From Nephrocerus scutellatus (taxonomy: Eukaryota > Arthropoda > Insecta > Diptera > Pipunculidae), in NCBI GenBank assembly GCA_947095585.1, contig OX352761.1:135066277-135130276 (forward strand): a stretch of DNA of 64,000 bases. The letters are read 5' to 3'. The notes under the pieces were generated by a model. It was given only the letters and a program-made list of their open reading frames with translations. It was not told where the DNA came from and made no database searches. Made by a program: the position numbers and the translations under genes. How positions within the stretch are numbered: position 1 is the stretch's first letter; every line of letters starts with the position of its first letter. Below are positions 1 through 9,747 of this stretch, piece by piece.

Positions 1-159
1 TGCAACATATTGATTTGATTTGATGGAAACAAACCGCCGACGACGGATCATTCTCCACCACGACAATGCAAACTCTCACACATCGACACTGAATATTTGA
101 GCGGCCAAAAATCGAATTAATGGGTCATCCGCCTTATAGTTCTGATTTGGTACCCAATG

Positions 160-350
160 ACTTCTTTTTATTCCTGTAAATCTATACTTCTATACTAAGA
201 TTATAAAGAGGTAATGTTGGTTTGTATGTAGAAGGTAATCTTCGAAACTACTGGACCGATTTCAAAATTCTTTCACCCGTATTTAGAATGGACTTTCAGG
301 GTGAATATAGGTTATAAATGATCTCGTTTAAATAAAAAGGCCTTTTGTGG
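160..350 (+). repeat. Helitron-associated dispersed repeat (partial)
   Basis: The stretch has the wording typical of Helitron-associated non-coding sequence in insects: 'tctatactaagattataaag', then a TTTGTATGTAGA-like segment and 'gaaactactggaccgatttc' followed by a run of ttctttcacc. No reading frame was found. The family name is from memory of similar insect repeats, and the ends are not defined. Helitron 3' end and helicase remnants occur at 9.7 kb and 11.2 kb, so the family is present nearby. Confidence 0.45.
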
Positions 351-789
351 TGACCAATTTTGTAACTAAGTAACTAAAGTCGACGAAAAAACGGTCGAGC
401 GAATGTGTTTTTTAAGCGGCTGACAGACTATCGAACTTGTCTGAAACTTTTGATCGACATCACGCAAAACTGATAGTGTAACACCTGACTGACTGACTGA
501 CACTCGAAACTGATCGCTATCAAAATTGTTTGCGGTTGACTGTCAGTCAGCGGCCATGTTGGTTTTGATCTATAATGTGTACACAAATTCATCAGTCAGC
601 TGTGATTTATAACGTGAAAAGGACATTATGGACATGGATACAAGAAAGCTTTTTGTTGGGTGTCCATCTTTCCTCTACGAAAATTAGAGCTTGACGATTA
701 GTTTGACTGACAAACATTACTACTAATCTGACCACAATACACAAATTGTTAATTTATGATTAAAAAATATATTTAGAAATAAAGCGAAA

Positions 790-919
790 TCATGATGACT
801 GTGTGCTGTGTGATGCACTGCTTTCTGTGCTGTGTTTTGTACGAACATCACGCCACATAGCGGCGTCATAATGACTGTGTGCTATGTGCTGCGTTACTTT
901 CTGTGCTGCGTTTTGTACG
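790..919. repeat. Two imperfect 54-bp direct repeats
   Basis: A 54-bp unit at 790-843 recurs at 866-919, separated by 22 bp. Both begin tcat(g/a)atgactgtgtgct and end gtgctg(t/c)gttttgtacg, with a handful of substitutions. The units are rich in GTGCTGTG words and resemble the GTG/CGTG-rich modules at 37.9, 46.2 and 58.1 kb in style, but I could not align them confidently. No coding potential was seen. Confidence 0.7.
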
Positions 920-1039
920 TAATATAATCTATATATATATATTTATATAAACAAATGCCTATTGGTTTTTAATACGACACTAAAACTCAAAAAATAGACA
1001 GACGGTTAAGCTGAAACTTTCACAGAATATGCGTCCTAA

Positions 1040-2085
1040 CAAAATCACACATAGTGAGAATACTTTGGCACTTTGTTTAGATTTGTTTAGATAGCCAATA
1101 GTACACCCGTCCGTGGTAGCGAGGGCAATGCGGTGATTAATGTTGCGAGGTCAACGTTTATCGATATTCATGTTTTGGAGGTAGCATATATGTGGTCGTT
1201 CCTTTCAAAGCTTGTTAAGAATTGAGAGTTTTTCAATTTCATTGATGTAAGATCCATTCATGGATAAAGGTTTAAATTACACTTAGACGACAAAACACAG
1301 CATTTGGTTTTAGAAGCGTTAAATTCAACTCTATTATATAGTCCGTACTTTGTTATGCTGTCAAGTTCAGAATTTAACGTACTTAACATACGTTGTTGTT
1401 CAAGTTCCACCTGCGATGTCTTGGGGATTACCTGCGTTTATGCGGAAAATATTGGATTTGAAAACGTCCAATATGACCTTGATTGAATGGCCAGAAAGGT
1501 AGTCAAATCAAAAGTCAAATCCATAGACGAATTTTCGACAAAAGAGCTTGATGCTAGACTCTATCAAATGCCTCGGAAATATCAAGTGCAACAACTTTGC
1601 TTTCACCAAATTTGTGAATTGAGTGGTTCCACTTTTCAGTGAGATAAGCCATAAGCTCACTTGTAGAACGTTGACTACGAAAACTACTACTGCTCGCTAA
1701 GGATTTATGTGATTCAAGGTATTGCGTAAGCTTACGATTGATCAGCGTTTCCATGACCTTACAAAGTATGGATGTTATGAACAGGATGGATAAAGGCTGT
1801 TTGGAACGACTCCAAAAGAAGTGGCAATGCCAACGTTGAAGAACACCTCTTGAAAACTATAGCGGGAATACCATCAGGCCCAGCAGATTTATAAATGTTG
1901 AGATCATTTAATACTCTAGCCACTTGACGAGTACGAAAGTAAATTTGTCCCATAGAGAATTCGACTCTTGAAAGTACCGGCGGCGACAACGCGCTATCTG
2001 GTAGCGTGCAGCTAGCTGCGTAATGTGAAGCAAGCAGATTAGCCTTGTCTATAGAGGTGACAGTTGGAATGTCATTGTAAATTGA
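1040..2085 (-). pseudogene. LINE-A reverse transcriptase fragment (non-LTR, CR1/Jockey-like)
   Basis: Reading the minus strand from about 2085 to 1040 gives a decayed non-LTR reverse transcriptase. In order there is a linker (NDIPTVTSIDKANLLASHYA), the RT entry motif YKSAGPDGIPA, a central block (METLINRKLTQYLE), the palm segment VVALDISEAFDRV, and a post-palm block (TLNSELDSITKYGLYNRVEF). An in-frame stop lies directly after DISEAFDRV, where the family normally has tryptophan, and there are several frameshifts. The YADD segment is missing between about 1490 and 1550. The same family recurs at 38465-39190, where the post-palm block is again recognisable. It is inactive and cannot encode a working enzyme. 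The clade assignment is approximate. Confidence 0.85.
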
Positions 2086-2133
2086 TCTTCATGAAGAATA
2101 TTTTCGTGGTTATATGCCGGAGTATCTGAAGAA

Positions 2134-2310
2134 GGCGCCGTGGCTAAGTGGATAAGTGCATGGACTTCTGAGCAGGTAGTTCGAATCCCAGTAACACCAA
2201 AAATTATGTCTGATAAACTTGTCACTGAAAGCTTCTCAATTCGCCGTTAAATTGTAGGTCTCCATTTTAGTCCAATAATATACATGCACAACACAAATGT
2301 TAGCGTGAAA
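2134..2310 (+). mobile_element. tRNA-derived SINE, 3'-truncated copy
   Basis: The head begins ggcgccgtggctaagtggat, with a pol III box A-like segment, and a box B-like ttcgaatccc follows. The body (cttctcaattcgccg, then a tgcacaacacaaatg block) matches at least seven other copies in this window. The anticodon-like loop CTTCTGA suggests descent from a tRNA-Arg(TCT)-like gene, which is inference. Internal deletions shorten the body. It abuts the LINE-A fragment on the left and another LINE fragment on the right. Confidence 0.85.
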
Positions 2311-2445
2311 GTAGGTATTTTTTAAATCATTAAGGTCGTTGTAAAAGAAAGATCCTAGATGAAGCTTACGTTTTTGGGAGAAGGCTGTGTAGAGATTTTC
2401 GGAACTTATATTTGTAAGATTCGCAAAACACATAAACTGGAATTT
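2311..2445 (-). pseudogene. LINE C-terminal fragment (RNase H-type LINE family)
   Basis: Minus-strand translation gives ...SQKRKLHLGSFFYNDLNDL..., which parallels the C-terminus of the duplicated LINE at 19.6-24 kb (LKRKLHFFYNDINDLSS). Only the last 40 or so residues remain. The fragment runs directly out of the SINE at its 3' side. Confidence 0.65.
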
Positions 2446-3520
2446 TTTGACGCACACTCCTTACCTCATAAGAACATTTACTATTTTAAGAACAACAACA
2501 CGTCCTTAATGCCTGCAGAAAAAGGATTTTAACATTAAAAGGAATGATAAAGGAAAGAGAGTACATATATGTATTAACAGAAATTCAAACGAAATAAAGC
2601 TCATTATGGCTTCTAATGCTCTACACATCTTATTATGGAAGCACAGAACAGCGCTCTTGTATATGACTTCTCGCCTTGATATGATTTTTCAAATTGAACG
2701 AATCCTTGCTGCTTGCAATATGTGTGAATTTTCGTTCCCTAATGGTTAAGTGCAGAAATTTTAACGCAAAACCAAAACTAAAAAATTCAAAGGAAATGAA
2801 AATAAATGCAGCATTCTCACAAAGGCACTTTTTGCCACTGAGCACCATAAAGGATTCCCGTAGTAAATTCAATAAGAATTCACCGCGAGAGCTTCGGACT
2901 CTATTGAAAAATGAAAAAAAAAAAAGAAAAAACATTGCGAAAACAAATGCATTTTCGAAATATCTTTAGAGCTGTTTAAATATATTTGGGTTGGGTCTGA
3001 AGCCAACTGTCTTTTCAGCGAAGCATGTGAGGAATCATTCAACAAAGTTAAGTGGTAGATACGAGTTTAACCTATCTAACATATTCTTAAATATTTTCCT
3101 TACTCTCTAATGGTTTTTGGCATAGCATATTGAAGCGAAAATAAAGACAAAAACAATAGATAACTACGTATTATAGTCTGAATTTGTCTTGTGGACTAAT
3201 AAGAACGAATTACAGATATATGTTAATAGATACGTTTTTGGACTAAAATATTAAGCTACCAATAAAAGGCACTGTTTTCTTATTCGAATTAGGCAATAAC
3301 TTAAATAAGACTTAATTTACTGTTTACATTTTAACAAATGAAAAGTTTGTTAAAGTAAAGAGAACAATCTGTTTGGTGCGTAACAGTTTCTTCCTCATTT
3401 CTACAAGACTAAATTTCAAATTTGACTTACTTAGAGTAAGTACAGGTGCTTGTCGTGTTTTCAGTTTTTAATAATAAGAATTCAATCTTTTTCTGTTAAT
3501 TTCTGTGATGTATAACAAAG
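2446..3520. other. No recognised feature
   Basis: AT-rich sequence with no convincing coding, RNA or repeat signature. Short open frames on both strands around 2633-2969 overlap each other and look random. A plausible 5' flank of the caspase relic lies just before 3534, but no promoter motif can be supported. Confidence 0.5.
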
Positions 3521-3533
3521 CTTGAAAGAAACA

Positions 3534-4012
3534 ATGGCCGATAAAGAAGTTCAACCAAGCTCTGAGAATGTTAGTGACGCATTCGTTGCTGCCGTTGGAA
3601 GCAACAGTAGCGTTAGCGCAGGTACAGCCAACGGATACAACAACAAGTTAACTGCACAAATGAGCACTGAGCAACATGCATATGAATACAATATGCTTCA
3701 TAAAAATCGTGGTTACGCTCTAATTTTCAATCATAAACATTTCGAAACTCCCAGTCTTAAGTCACGAGCTGGAACCAATGTTGACTGTGAAAATCTTTCT
3801 TTGACGCTTAAGCAACTGGATTTACCTGTAACTGTTTACAAGGATTATAAATTGGAAGATCTAATGGGCCACATGGAGAATGTCACAAGAAGAAATCACT
3901 AAGATAATGATTGCATTCTAATTGCCATTTTATCACACGGTGAAGATGGATACATTTATGCCAAAGATGTGCAATACAAACTGTACTCTTCGTGGGGTGG
4001 CTTTTTCGCAGT
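3534..4012 (+). pseudogene. Effector caspase pseudogene (Drice/Dcp-1-like), truncated
   Basis: The ATG at 3534 sits in a good context (aaacaATGg) and starts MADKEVQPSS. After a low-complexity prodomain (about residues 1-50) comes the p20 core of a fly effector caspase: EYNMLHKNRGYALIFNHKHF, then SRAGTNVDCENL, then LPVTVYKDYK. An in-frame TAA at 3900-3902 falls in the conserved segment between NH and DNDC. Homology resumes in the same frame: DCILIAILSHGEDGYIYAKD, with the catalytic His at 3936-3938. It fades near 4012, and a TGA follows at 4024. The QACxG catalytic cysteine block and the whole p10 subunit are missing, so no active protease could be made. Intact family members are cysteine proteases that execute apoptosis in the cytosol by cutting after Asp. 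No intron is visible in the retained part, so this could be a retrocopy or a decayed tandem paralogue. A one-base sequencing error at the stop would not rescue the missing C-terminal half. Confidence 0.9.
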
Positions 4013-4014
4013 GC

Positions 4015-4075
4015 ATAAGTCTTGAGGGGGTTTTAAGAGGGTATTTAGTGGCGTCTTGAGGAGGTCTTAAAACAC
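4015..4075. repeat. Degenerate GGTCTTGAGG-type repeat, short tract
   Basis: The segment tcttgagggggttttaagag...gtcttgaggaggtcttaaaa is the same irregular G/T-rich wording as the much longer tract at 15075-15645. It sits exactly where caspase homology ends, so it marks the breakpoint of the pseudogene. Confidence 0.7.
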
Positions 4076-4600
4076 AGGCCAGCCTCTGCGCTTTTCGGAA
4101 TCACTTTCCATGGTGCCAAGCTTAGTTCTATTCGCCCATGATTCTGCTCCATACGTAATCACTGTAATAACTATACACCATGATACCATGACCATGACCA
4201 TGATCCAGTGCATTATTCTGGGACTAACTCCCAAGATTATCCTGCCACCCTTCTGCACACCAAGGGTGTGCAGTACTGCCTGTTGGTATTAGTTCTAAAG
4301 CTACTCTATCAAAATCAGTCCAACGTATTTAACCTCTTTAAATAGTAATCTCTTCTCCATTAAGAGTAAACGGGTGCATTCGCCCAGCTGCCTTCTATTG
4401 GTGAAAGGAACTAGTGTGGTTTTGTTCTGGTTTACTCCATTTCTAGGCACCATCTGCTCGTAGCGGTTAATCAGTTTTGGATTATGTCACAGAGCACTTC
4501 CGTTCTTGCCACGATGACTTTATCGTCCGCGTAGCCTTGGAAATAAGTCATTGTTCGCACCTATCGATTTGAAGGGCTGAAAGCTTTTTACTCCCCATCG
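4070..4600 (-). pseudogene. R1-like LINE reverse transcriptase fragment
   Basis: Reading 4600 to 4070 on the minus strand gives GYADDKVIVARTEVLCDIIQ with the catalytic YADD box intact. After a frameshift comes a block TTLVPFTNRRQLGE, and then VITYGAESWANRTKLGTM, the conserved stretch downstream of the palm in R1-type elements. A C-terminal frame gives a QRLACVL remnant. Stops and frameshifts separate all of these blocks, and the endonuclease and C-terminus are missing. A local ccatgaccatgaccatgat stutter inserts a short His/Met-rich run at about 4180-4200. Confidence 0.8.
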
Positions 4601-5590
4601 AGTACTTTGTATCTCTGATAACAACACTTTCTATTAAAATTTGAAAGTGATCAGGCCACAGGACCGGGAAGCTCCCATATAAATTTTTAAAAATTAGTTA
4701 AGTTTTAATTTTTATGGGATGTTTTTTTTATCGTGTTGTGACTTTTTAGTTAAAAAAATGAATCGTGTATTAAGATTTGGTAAACAAACTCCACATTAAT
4801 TTTTATGACACATCAGGATATGTCACATGTTGTTATTTGTGATTGAATTCCAAGGGAGGTGGTGTAGTGCTCCAGATTTACTACTGGTAGCACGCACGCA
4901 CGCAAGTTGGAACACATGAGATTTAAATCGCTGTGAAACCTAAAGCCTTTGACATAAACGAAGTTCAACAAACTTTGTGACAGGACGTAAAGTTTTGAAA
5001 ACATGTGAAAGGACAAACAGATAGAGAATGGGTAAAATAAGTTGCCCTCTAAAGCGACATACACACACTTGTATGTTTTCCCCTTTATGCTGTGCATACA
5101 CTTTTTATTGCTTCCAAATGGTTTCTCCCCGTACAGGGGGATATTTACCAATCTTTATATTGTCATAATCCAACCATCGTGTGCCGAGGTTTTTAACGTG
5201 CAAATGCGTGTAAAAAGCCGTTTTGAAGGGTCAATGGCTATCTGAGTGAATAGTCGACTGAACAATTACGTTGGTCAAAAAACAGATGAAAAGCGTAGTG
5301 TTATATTTTTCATAATCTTTGTGGCTCTAATTTAAAATTAATAATCTATTGAAAATTTTACGTTTATTCCTTTCAAATTACCAGATTCGATCTTGACCCT
5401 TTGAGTACCGAATTGTTTCCCATGAACCAAAATCTTTCTGGCCTTATTGTAGTAAAAACACAAATATTTAACAAAAAGTTGATTTTTGATATTGTGTATA
5501 TCTCTTTTGGAATGTCAGGTTCCTAACCTTATACCGATAGTCCTGATAATTTTCAATAGCTATAAAAATATACTTGAAAAATTTAAAATG
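4601..5590. other. No recognised feature
   Basis: A 112-codon minus-strand open frame at 4813-5151 has no family features I recognise and looks non-coding. The remainder is AT-rich with no repeats that I could link to other parts of the window. Confidence 0.45.
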
Positions 5591-5593
5591 TAC

Positions 5594-5651
5594 AACGTGG
5601 GGCGCATGCAACTAATTATGCATCAAGTTTCTATTGCATGCACCCCACGTT
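5594..5651. repeat. 18-bp inverted repeat (hairpin)
   Basis: The arms aacgtggggcgcatgcaa (5594-5611) and ttgcatgcaccccacgtt (5634-5651) are complementary with a single mismatch, around a 22-base loop. The GC-rich arms stand out against AT-rich flanks. It lies a few hundred bases upstream of the gypsy-like pol remnant. It could be a transposon terminus or a foldback RNA, and neither is proven. Confidence 0.75.
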
Positions 5652-5899
5652 TTTTTTACCAAGGTGAATCGGTACTCGTACAATCAGGAGTAATTAGAAG
5701 TAGTAAGTTAGAGTACGCATCTCCTATGTGTTAGTTAGGAAAAAGACTGGCGATATTCGATTATGTGTCGATTATCTAACCCTTAATAAAATTACTCTGA
5801 AAGTTAAATAACTACCCGTTACGGTTGATTGATAATTTACTGGATAGGGTAACCAATAAAAAGATATTTTCACTTTCCGTTTTGAAAGTACACTTTACC

Positions 5900-7670
5900 A
5901 TGTAAAATGGAAGAATCGGTCAATTTCACTATATTCGTGGTCCCGTGGAGGTGAATATCTCATTCGAGAAAAATCGCAGTCTATATCCACGATATTATGC
6001 TAGCCACAGAGAATATTGAGGAACATTTAAGTATATTAAGAGGGGTTTTCGAGAAACTGGTAAGGAATAAATTAGAGTTGCGAAATGATAAATGCCGATG
6101 ATTATTCAAAATCATAATCAGAATTTGAATATTTAGGATATACGATAAAAAAGAAGGGATATGACCTGACGACAGAGTAATTAATCTGTGAAGGATTTTT
6201 CTAGAGCGCTAAGGAAGTACATAGCTTTGTAGGTCTGTTTTCGTACTTTAGGAGGTTGATTAAAGGGTTTTCTTTGTTAGCTAAACGATTGTATAAACTA
6301 ATTAAAAAGAAGACTACATTTAGGTTCGAAGCAAATGAGTTAGGAGCATTTGAAGTTTTGCGAAATTTTGAAAAATTTGGTTGAGTCACTAACATTAGCT
6401 ATCTATGATCAACGAGACGAACCAGAAATTCACTGCCACGCTAGTTCGTTAGTTAGAAAAGAAAAACTATGGGAAGTGTTTTAGTTTTCAAAGCAAACGA
6501 CAGTTTGTGAACCTAAATGTTTCCAGCTGGCAACTTTAGCGATTATTAATGCGGTTTAGAATTTATTTACACGTTGTGTTCATAAAAATCGTCACTGATT
6601 GTAATTCTCCGACGCTTACATATAACAAAAACGAAAGAAATTTCAAAACTGGTAGATGGGCTCTCAAGTTACAGAACTATGAATGTCCTCTTCGCATGTG
6701 TTTTTATTTTTCAGCATTTATAGTGGAATTCGGTATACTTTTGGTTTTTAGGGAATTTGCATAAAAAATTTAAATTTGTATGTGTTGTTTTTTCAACCCA
6801 ACATTTTGGAAAGGAGTATTTTGCACGAATATCATGATGAAATGGGGTATGTCGGATGGGGTGTGTTAGATGCTGTGTTAAAATCGTATTCGTTTCCTAA
6901 AATTAGAAAAAAATTTCAGGATCATATTAGTAACTGTAACTGAAGTACATAGTGTTCTCGGCGAAAGCTGGCAAACACGAGAGGCTCTTACATAATCTAG
7001 CTGAAGGTGATGTACCCTTTGATACGATCCATGCGGATCACTTCGGTCCAGTGATTCTTAAATCATCAAAAAAGAAGTATATCTAATTGGTTATAGATAA
7101 GTTTTCGAAGTTTACGAACATGTATGCGGTACGAGTGAGGTTGCAACCTGTCTCCCCTGCTTGCGAAGTTCCAATGGCGGATTGGAATTTACATTGGACA
7201 AGGTTTTGCCAAAAATTTAATATTCTATATTTCATAAAAGAACCGGATATGCAAGTCAATTGCTTTTTGGAGTTAGACAAATAGAAGAAGTAATAGATCA
7301 GCTGAGGAAAAATTTCGATGAGATAAATAAAAAGGAGAAAGATAGACATTATGCAGACAACCAAAGAATGGCAGCTAAAAAATCAAAACTACAATAAACA
7401 AAAGAAAGATAAAAGGAGAGTTTGTGAAGAGTATAGAGTAGGAGAGTATATGTTATGGTGAAGAGGTTCGTTAGTCAACCAGGAGTCTGCAAAAAGATAA
7501 CTCCCAACTTTAAGGGAGCTTATGAAGTTAACCAGGTATTGCCAAACGAAAGGTATTGATTAAAAGACGAAGAAGGGTTCCAGTTCAGTCAGATAACTTA
7601 TACAGGGATATGGGAAGTGGCAAATTTGAAACTTTCAGTAAGCAGGTTGGGAACAATAGGGACGATTGCT
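5900..7670 (+). pseudogene. Ty3/gypsy-type LTR retrotransposon pol remnant
   Basis: Plus-strand frames, broken by many stops and shifts, give the order expected of a Ty3/gypsy pol. First is the end of the RT palm (5982 onward, YIHDIMLATENIEEHLSILR, with His in place of the first catalytic Asp of YxDD). Next are the RT thumb and connection (SEFEYLGYT and FRRFIKGFSLLAKRLYKL, about 6110-6310) and a poorly preserved RNase H area. The integrase core follows (HADHFGPV at about 7030, then VIDKFSKFTNMYA at 7087). The integrase tail comes last (about 7440-7640, with the PNFKGAYEV and GIWEVANLK blocks). Gag, protease and the first half of RT were not found. Several internal deletions are evident between 7130 and 7300. 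It is a dead element. Confidence 0.85.
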
Positions 7671-8215
7671 TGTCAGGACGGCCGAATTGTAGTCATAATG
7701 TTAAGAGAGTCACTAGTTCAGTTGTTCAGACGAACCGATTTGTTTTAGTTGATGTGAGGAACAAAATACTTGTGGCCGAATTTTATTCACACAAAACGAG
7801 TAATATGCTTTTTTCTCAAATTCGGGTGCACCCTGTACCAACGCAGTGCAGCCAACAAAAAGGTACGAAAGTCAAATGACAGCTAGAACAAAATCATGCC
7901 ACCGGACTAGCCAGTCACAGCGCAGCACGCCACTAAGAATTTTGCCATGCAAAATAGTATAAAACACGCAAACACGCAGGCAGACGCTCTCTTAGTTTCC
8001 CCTTTTGTTGTCACATCGCGGTAACCTGAACTCAAGAACATTCAGTTTTTTTCTTTGGTTTCCTAATTTATACATTTCTGTCAAAACTTTAAACCAGAAA
8101 ATCATAAGATGAAAGTTGCTGGCATATAAGACAACGGCAATACAAGTACTATATAAGTATGGAATAAATTCAAGCTCTTTTAATTACTATCTCAGTTGAC
8201 TGACACCTTTTTTAC
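7670..8215 (+). mobile_element. Possible 3' LTR of the gypsy-like remnant
   Basis: Directly after the last integrase-like frame the sequence begins tgtcaggacggccgaattgt. It contains a TATAAAA box at 7958-7964 and an AATAAA signal at 8163-8168, the arrangement expected of an LTR with U3, R and U5. No second LTR copy was found in the window to confirm the ends, so the boundaries are guesses. Confidence 0.4.
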
Positions 8216-8343
8216 CATCCTATCTGACAAATAAGACAACATTTGGAAAACTTTAGGATATGTTCGAGGGAACATAATAACATTGGAATTGTTTCTCGAT
8301 AAAATTAATAGATTAGATTTTTTCATAATATGTACTCGTATAC

Positions 8344-8730
8344 TGCGTTGCAAAGTTGGTCGTAGGGACATAAGTCCTAATATTTACTTCTGGGACTTTT
8401 TACTCACTTAAATTGGACATAAGTCCAAGATGAGAGATAAGTCCCAAATTTTCAGAGAAAAATTTTTTTTTGTAAGGAACCATTTTATGTAATGTAGTGA
8501 AAAGTTTTATGTAATGTATTAAAACATTACATAAAATGGCTCCTTTAAAAAAAAAACATGTTAGGTGGGACATAAGTCCCAACATAATTTTTTGGGACTT
8601 ATGTTCCGATGGGGTGGGACATAAGTCCCTTATTCGATTTTACTTCTTTTGGAACTTATGTCCCGGGGACAGTGAGACATAAGTCCCAATTTTTTCTTTT
8701 AAGACCTATGTCCCTGCGCCGCAAAGTTGA
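8344..8730. repeat. Cluster of nine GGGACATAAGTCCC-type palindromes
   Basis: The near-palindromic 14-mer GGGACATAAGTCCC, or its complement form GGGACTTATGTCCC, occurs with 0-3 changes at 8365-8377, 8415-8426, 8434-8445, 8567-8580, 8594-8607, 8616-8629, 8651-8664, 8674-8687 and 8702-8714. Copies at 8567 and 8616 are perfect. A second inverted repeat (ggaaccattttatgtaatgt at 8477 against acattacataaaatggctcc at 8523) lies in the middle. Both flanks carry a related word, gcgttgcaaagttgg at 8345 and gcgccgcaaagttga at 8716. There is no coding potential. It may be the terminal region of a non-autonomous transposon, a foldback element or a dense protein-binding array. Confidence 0.85.
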
Positions 8731-8759
8731 TGTCCATTGTATTGGACAAGCGGATCTAA

Positions 8760-9555
8760 AGGGTTAACTGATTTACCAATGTACAATACCAAACAACAAT
8801 CGCTTTTACAAAAAGCATTGTAAATAATGCGGGTACAGAACGATTTCATTCATACGTGGAGTTCTTCTGTCTGTCTGAATTCGTTTTTGTTAAATTGTGA
8901 GCTTATTATTGTCATAGAAGTGAGAACTTTTGATTTAGAAACAAAGATATGACAAAGTCGTAAGCGGTTGTAATCCTTACAAACTCGTACCACATAGGTT
9001 TTTTGGTTGAAGGTCATTTTCATTTAAAGAAGATTAACCATCAGTGTCACTGTGATTTAGCGAGTTTGCGAAGAAATTTAACAAACTCCAGTCGTTGTGA
9101 CGCGGAAAATATCATTTTCATTTATTCAATTGTGAGATTAGAAGAAATTTCAAAAAATTCAACCGCAAAAGGTAATCATAAAAAATTGAAAAATGTTGTC
9201 ATTATGTGTGGGAACGGATGGACTAATAGTTCTACTAATTATGATAAATGTTCAATAAGGGCGAATAAATAGCTCCTATATTTCTTTTAATTAATATCGA
9301 GAGTTACCATTTCAATTGAACTGGAAGATTTAATTGGATATAAAAGTTTCTGAGATGGACTGAAAGTCTTTAATATCCTTAATGTGAATCAAGAAGAAAA
9401 TAAACGATTAATTTTAGAGGGAAATATTAAATACGACAAGTTTCTGATTTGAAAGGCAGCTGATGACATATCCTTTGGAATATAATTTAGAAGTACTTAT
9501 CCTGAGTTTTATTTTTGGCATTGCACGCAATTAATTATTTACATGCTTGGGCTAT
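8760..9555. other. No recognised feature
   Basis: AT-rich sequence. The 89-codon open frame at 9003-9272 shows no recognisable domain, and I do not call it a gene. Confidence 0.45.
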
Positions 9556-9559
9556 ACTG

Positions 9560-9747
9560 ACCTTTGCTATGAGTCCGTTAACATGACCAGTAATCGGCAA
9601 TCAGCATCGATTATATAGTTTGATGTGTGACTGAGGTGTTCGATTGTTGGTGGTGGGTCACTGGGCGAGTGGTAATCGGGCGAATGGTCAGTTGGGTGGG
9701 GGTCAGTGGTATAGGGCAGCCGGGAAACGCCGGGTATTTAAGCTAGT
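9560..9747 (+). mobile_element. Helitron-like 3' end
   Basis: A G-rich segment with GGTGGGTCACTGGGCGAGTGG wording runs into gcagccgggaaacgccgggt and ends agCTAGT at 9743-9747. A short GC-rich block followed by a terminal CTRRT is the hallmark of Helitron 3' ends in insects, and the next bases (aaa) fit insertion into AT. The 5' end was not identified. A related G-rich segment without the terminus lies at 14537-14770. Confidence 0.55.

Noticed and set aside
2134..2200. tRNA-like head that could be called a tRNA gene
   Set aside because: Pairing of the acceptor and other stems is poor, and the segment continues into a shared SINE body repeated across the window, so it is a SINE head.
4813..5151. 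112-codon minus-strand frame starting MVNIPLYGEK
   Set aside because: No recognisable domain, and an overlapping plus-strand frame exists. There is no evidence for a host gene.
9003..9272. 89-codon frame with His/Cys-rich start (HQCHCDL)
   Set aside because: The residues do not match a zinc-finger spacing and there are no neighbours or repeats to support it.
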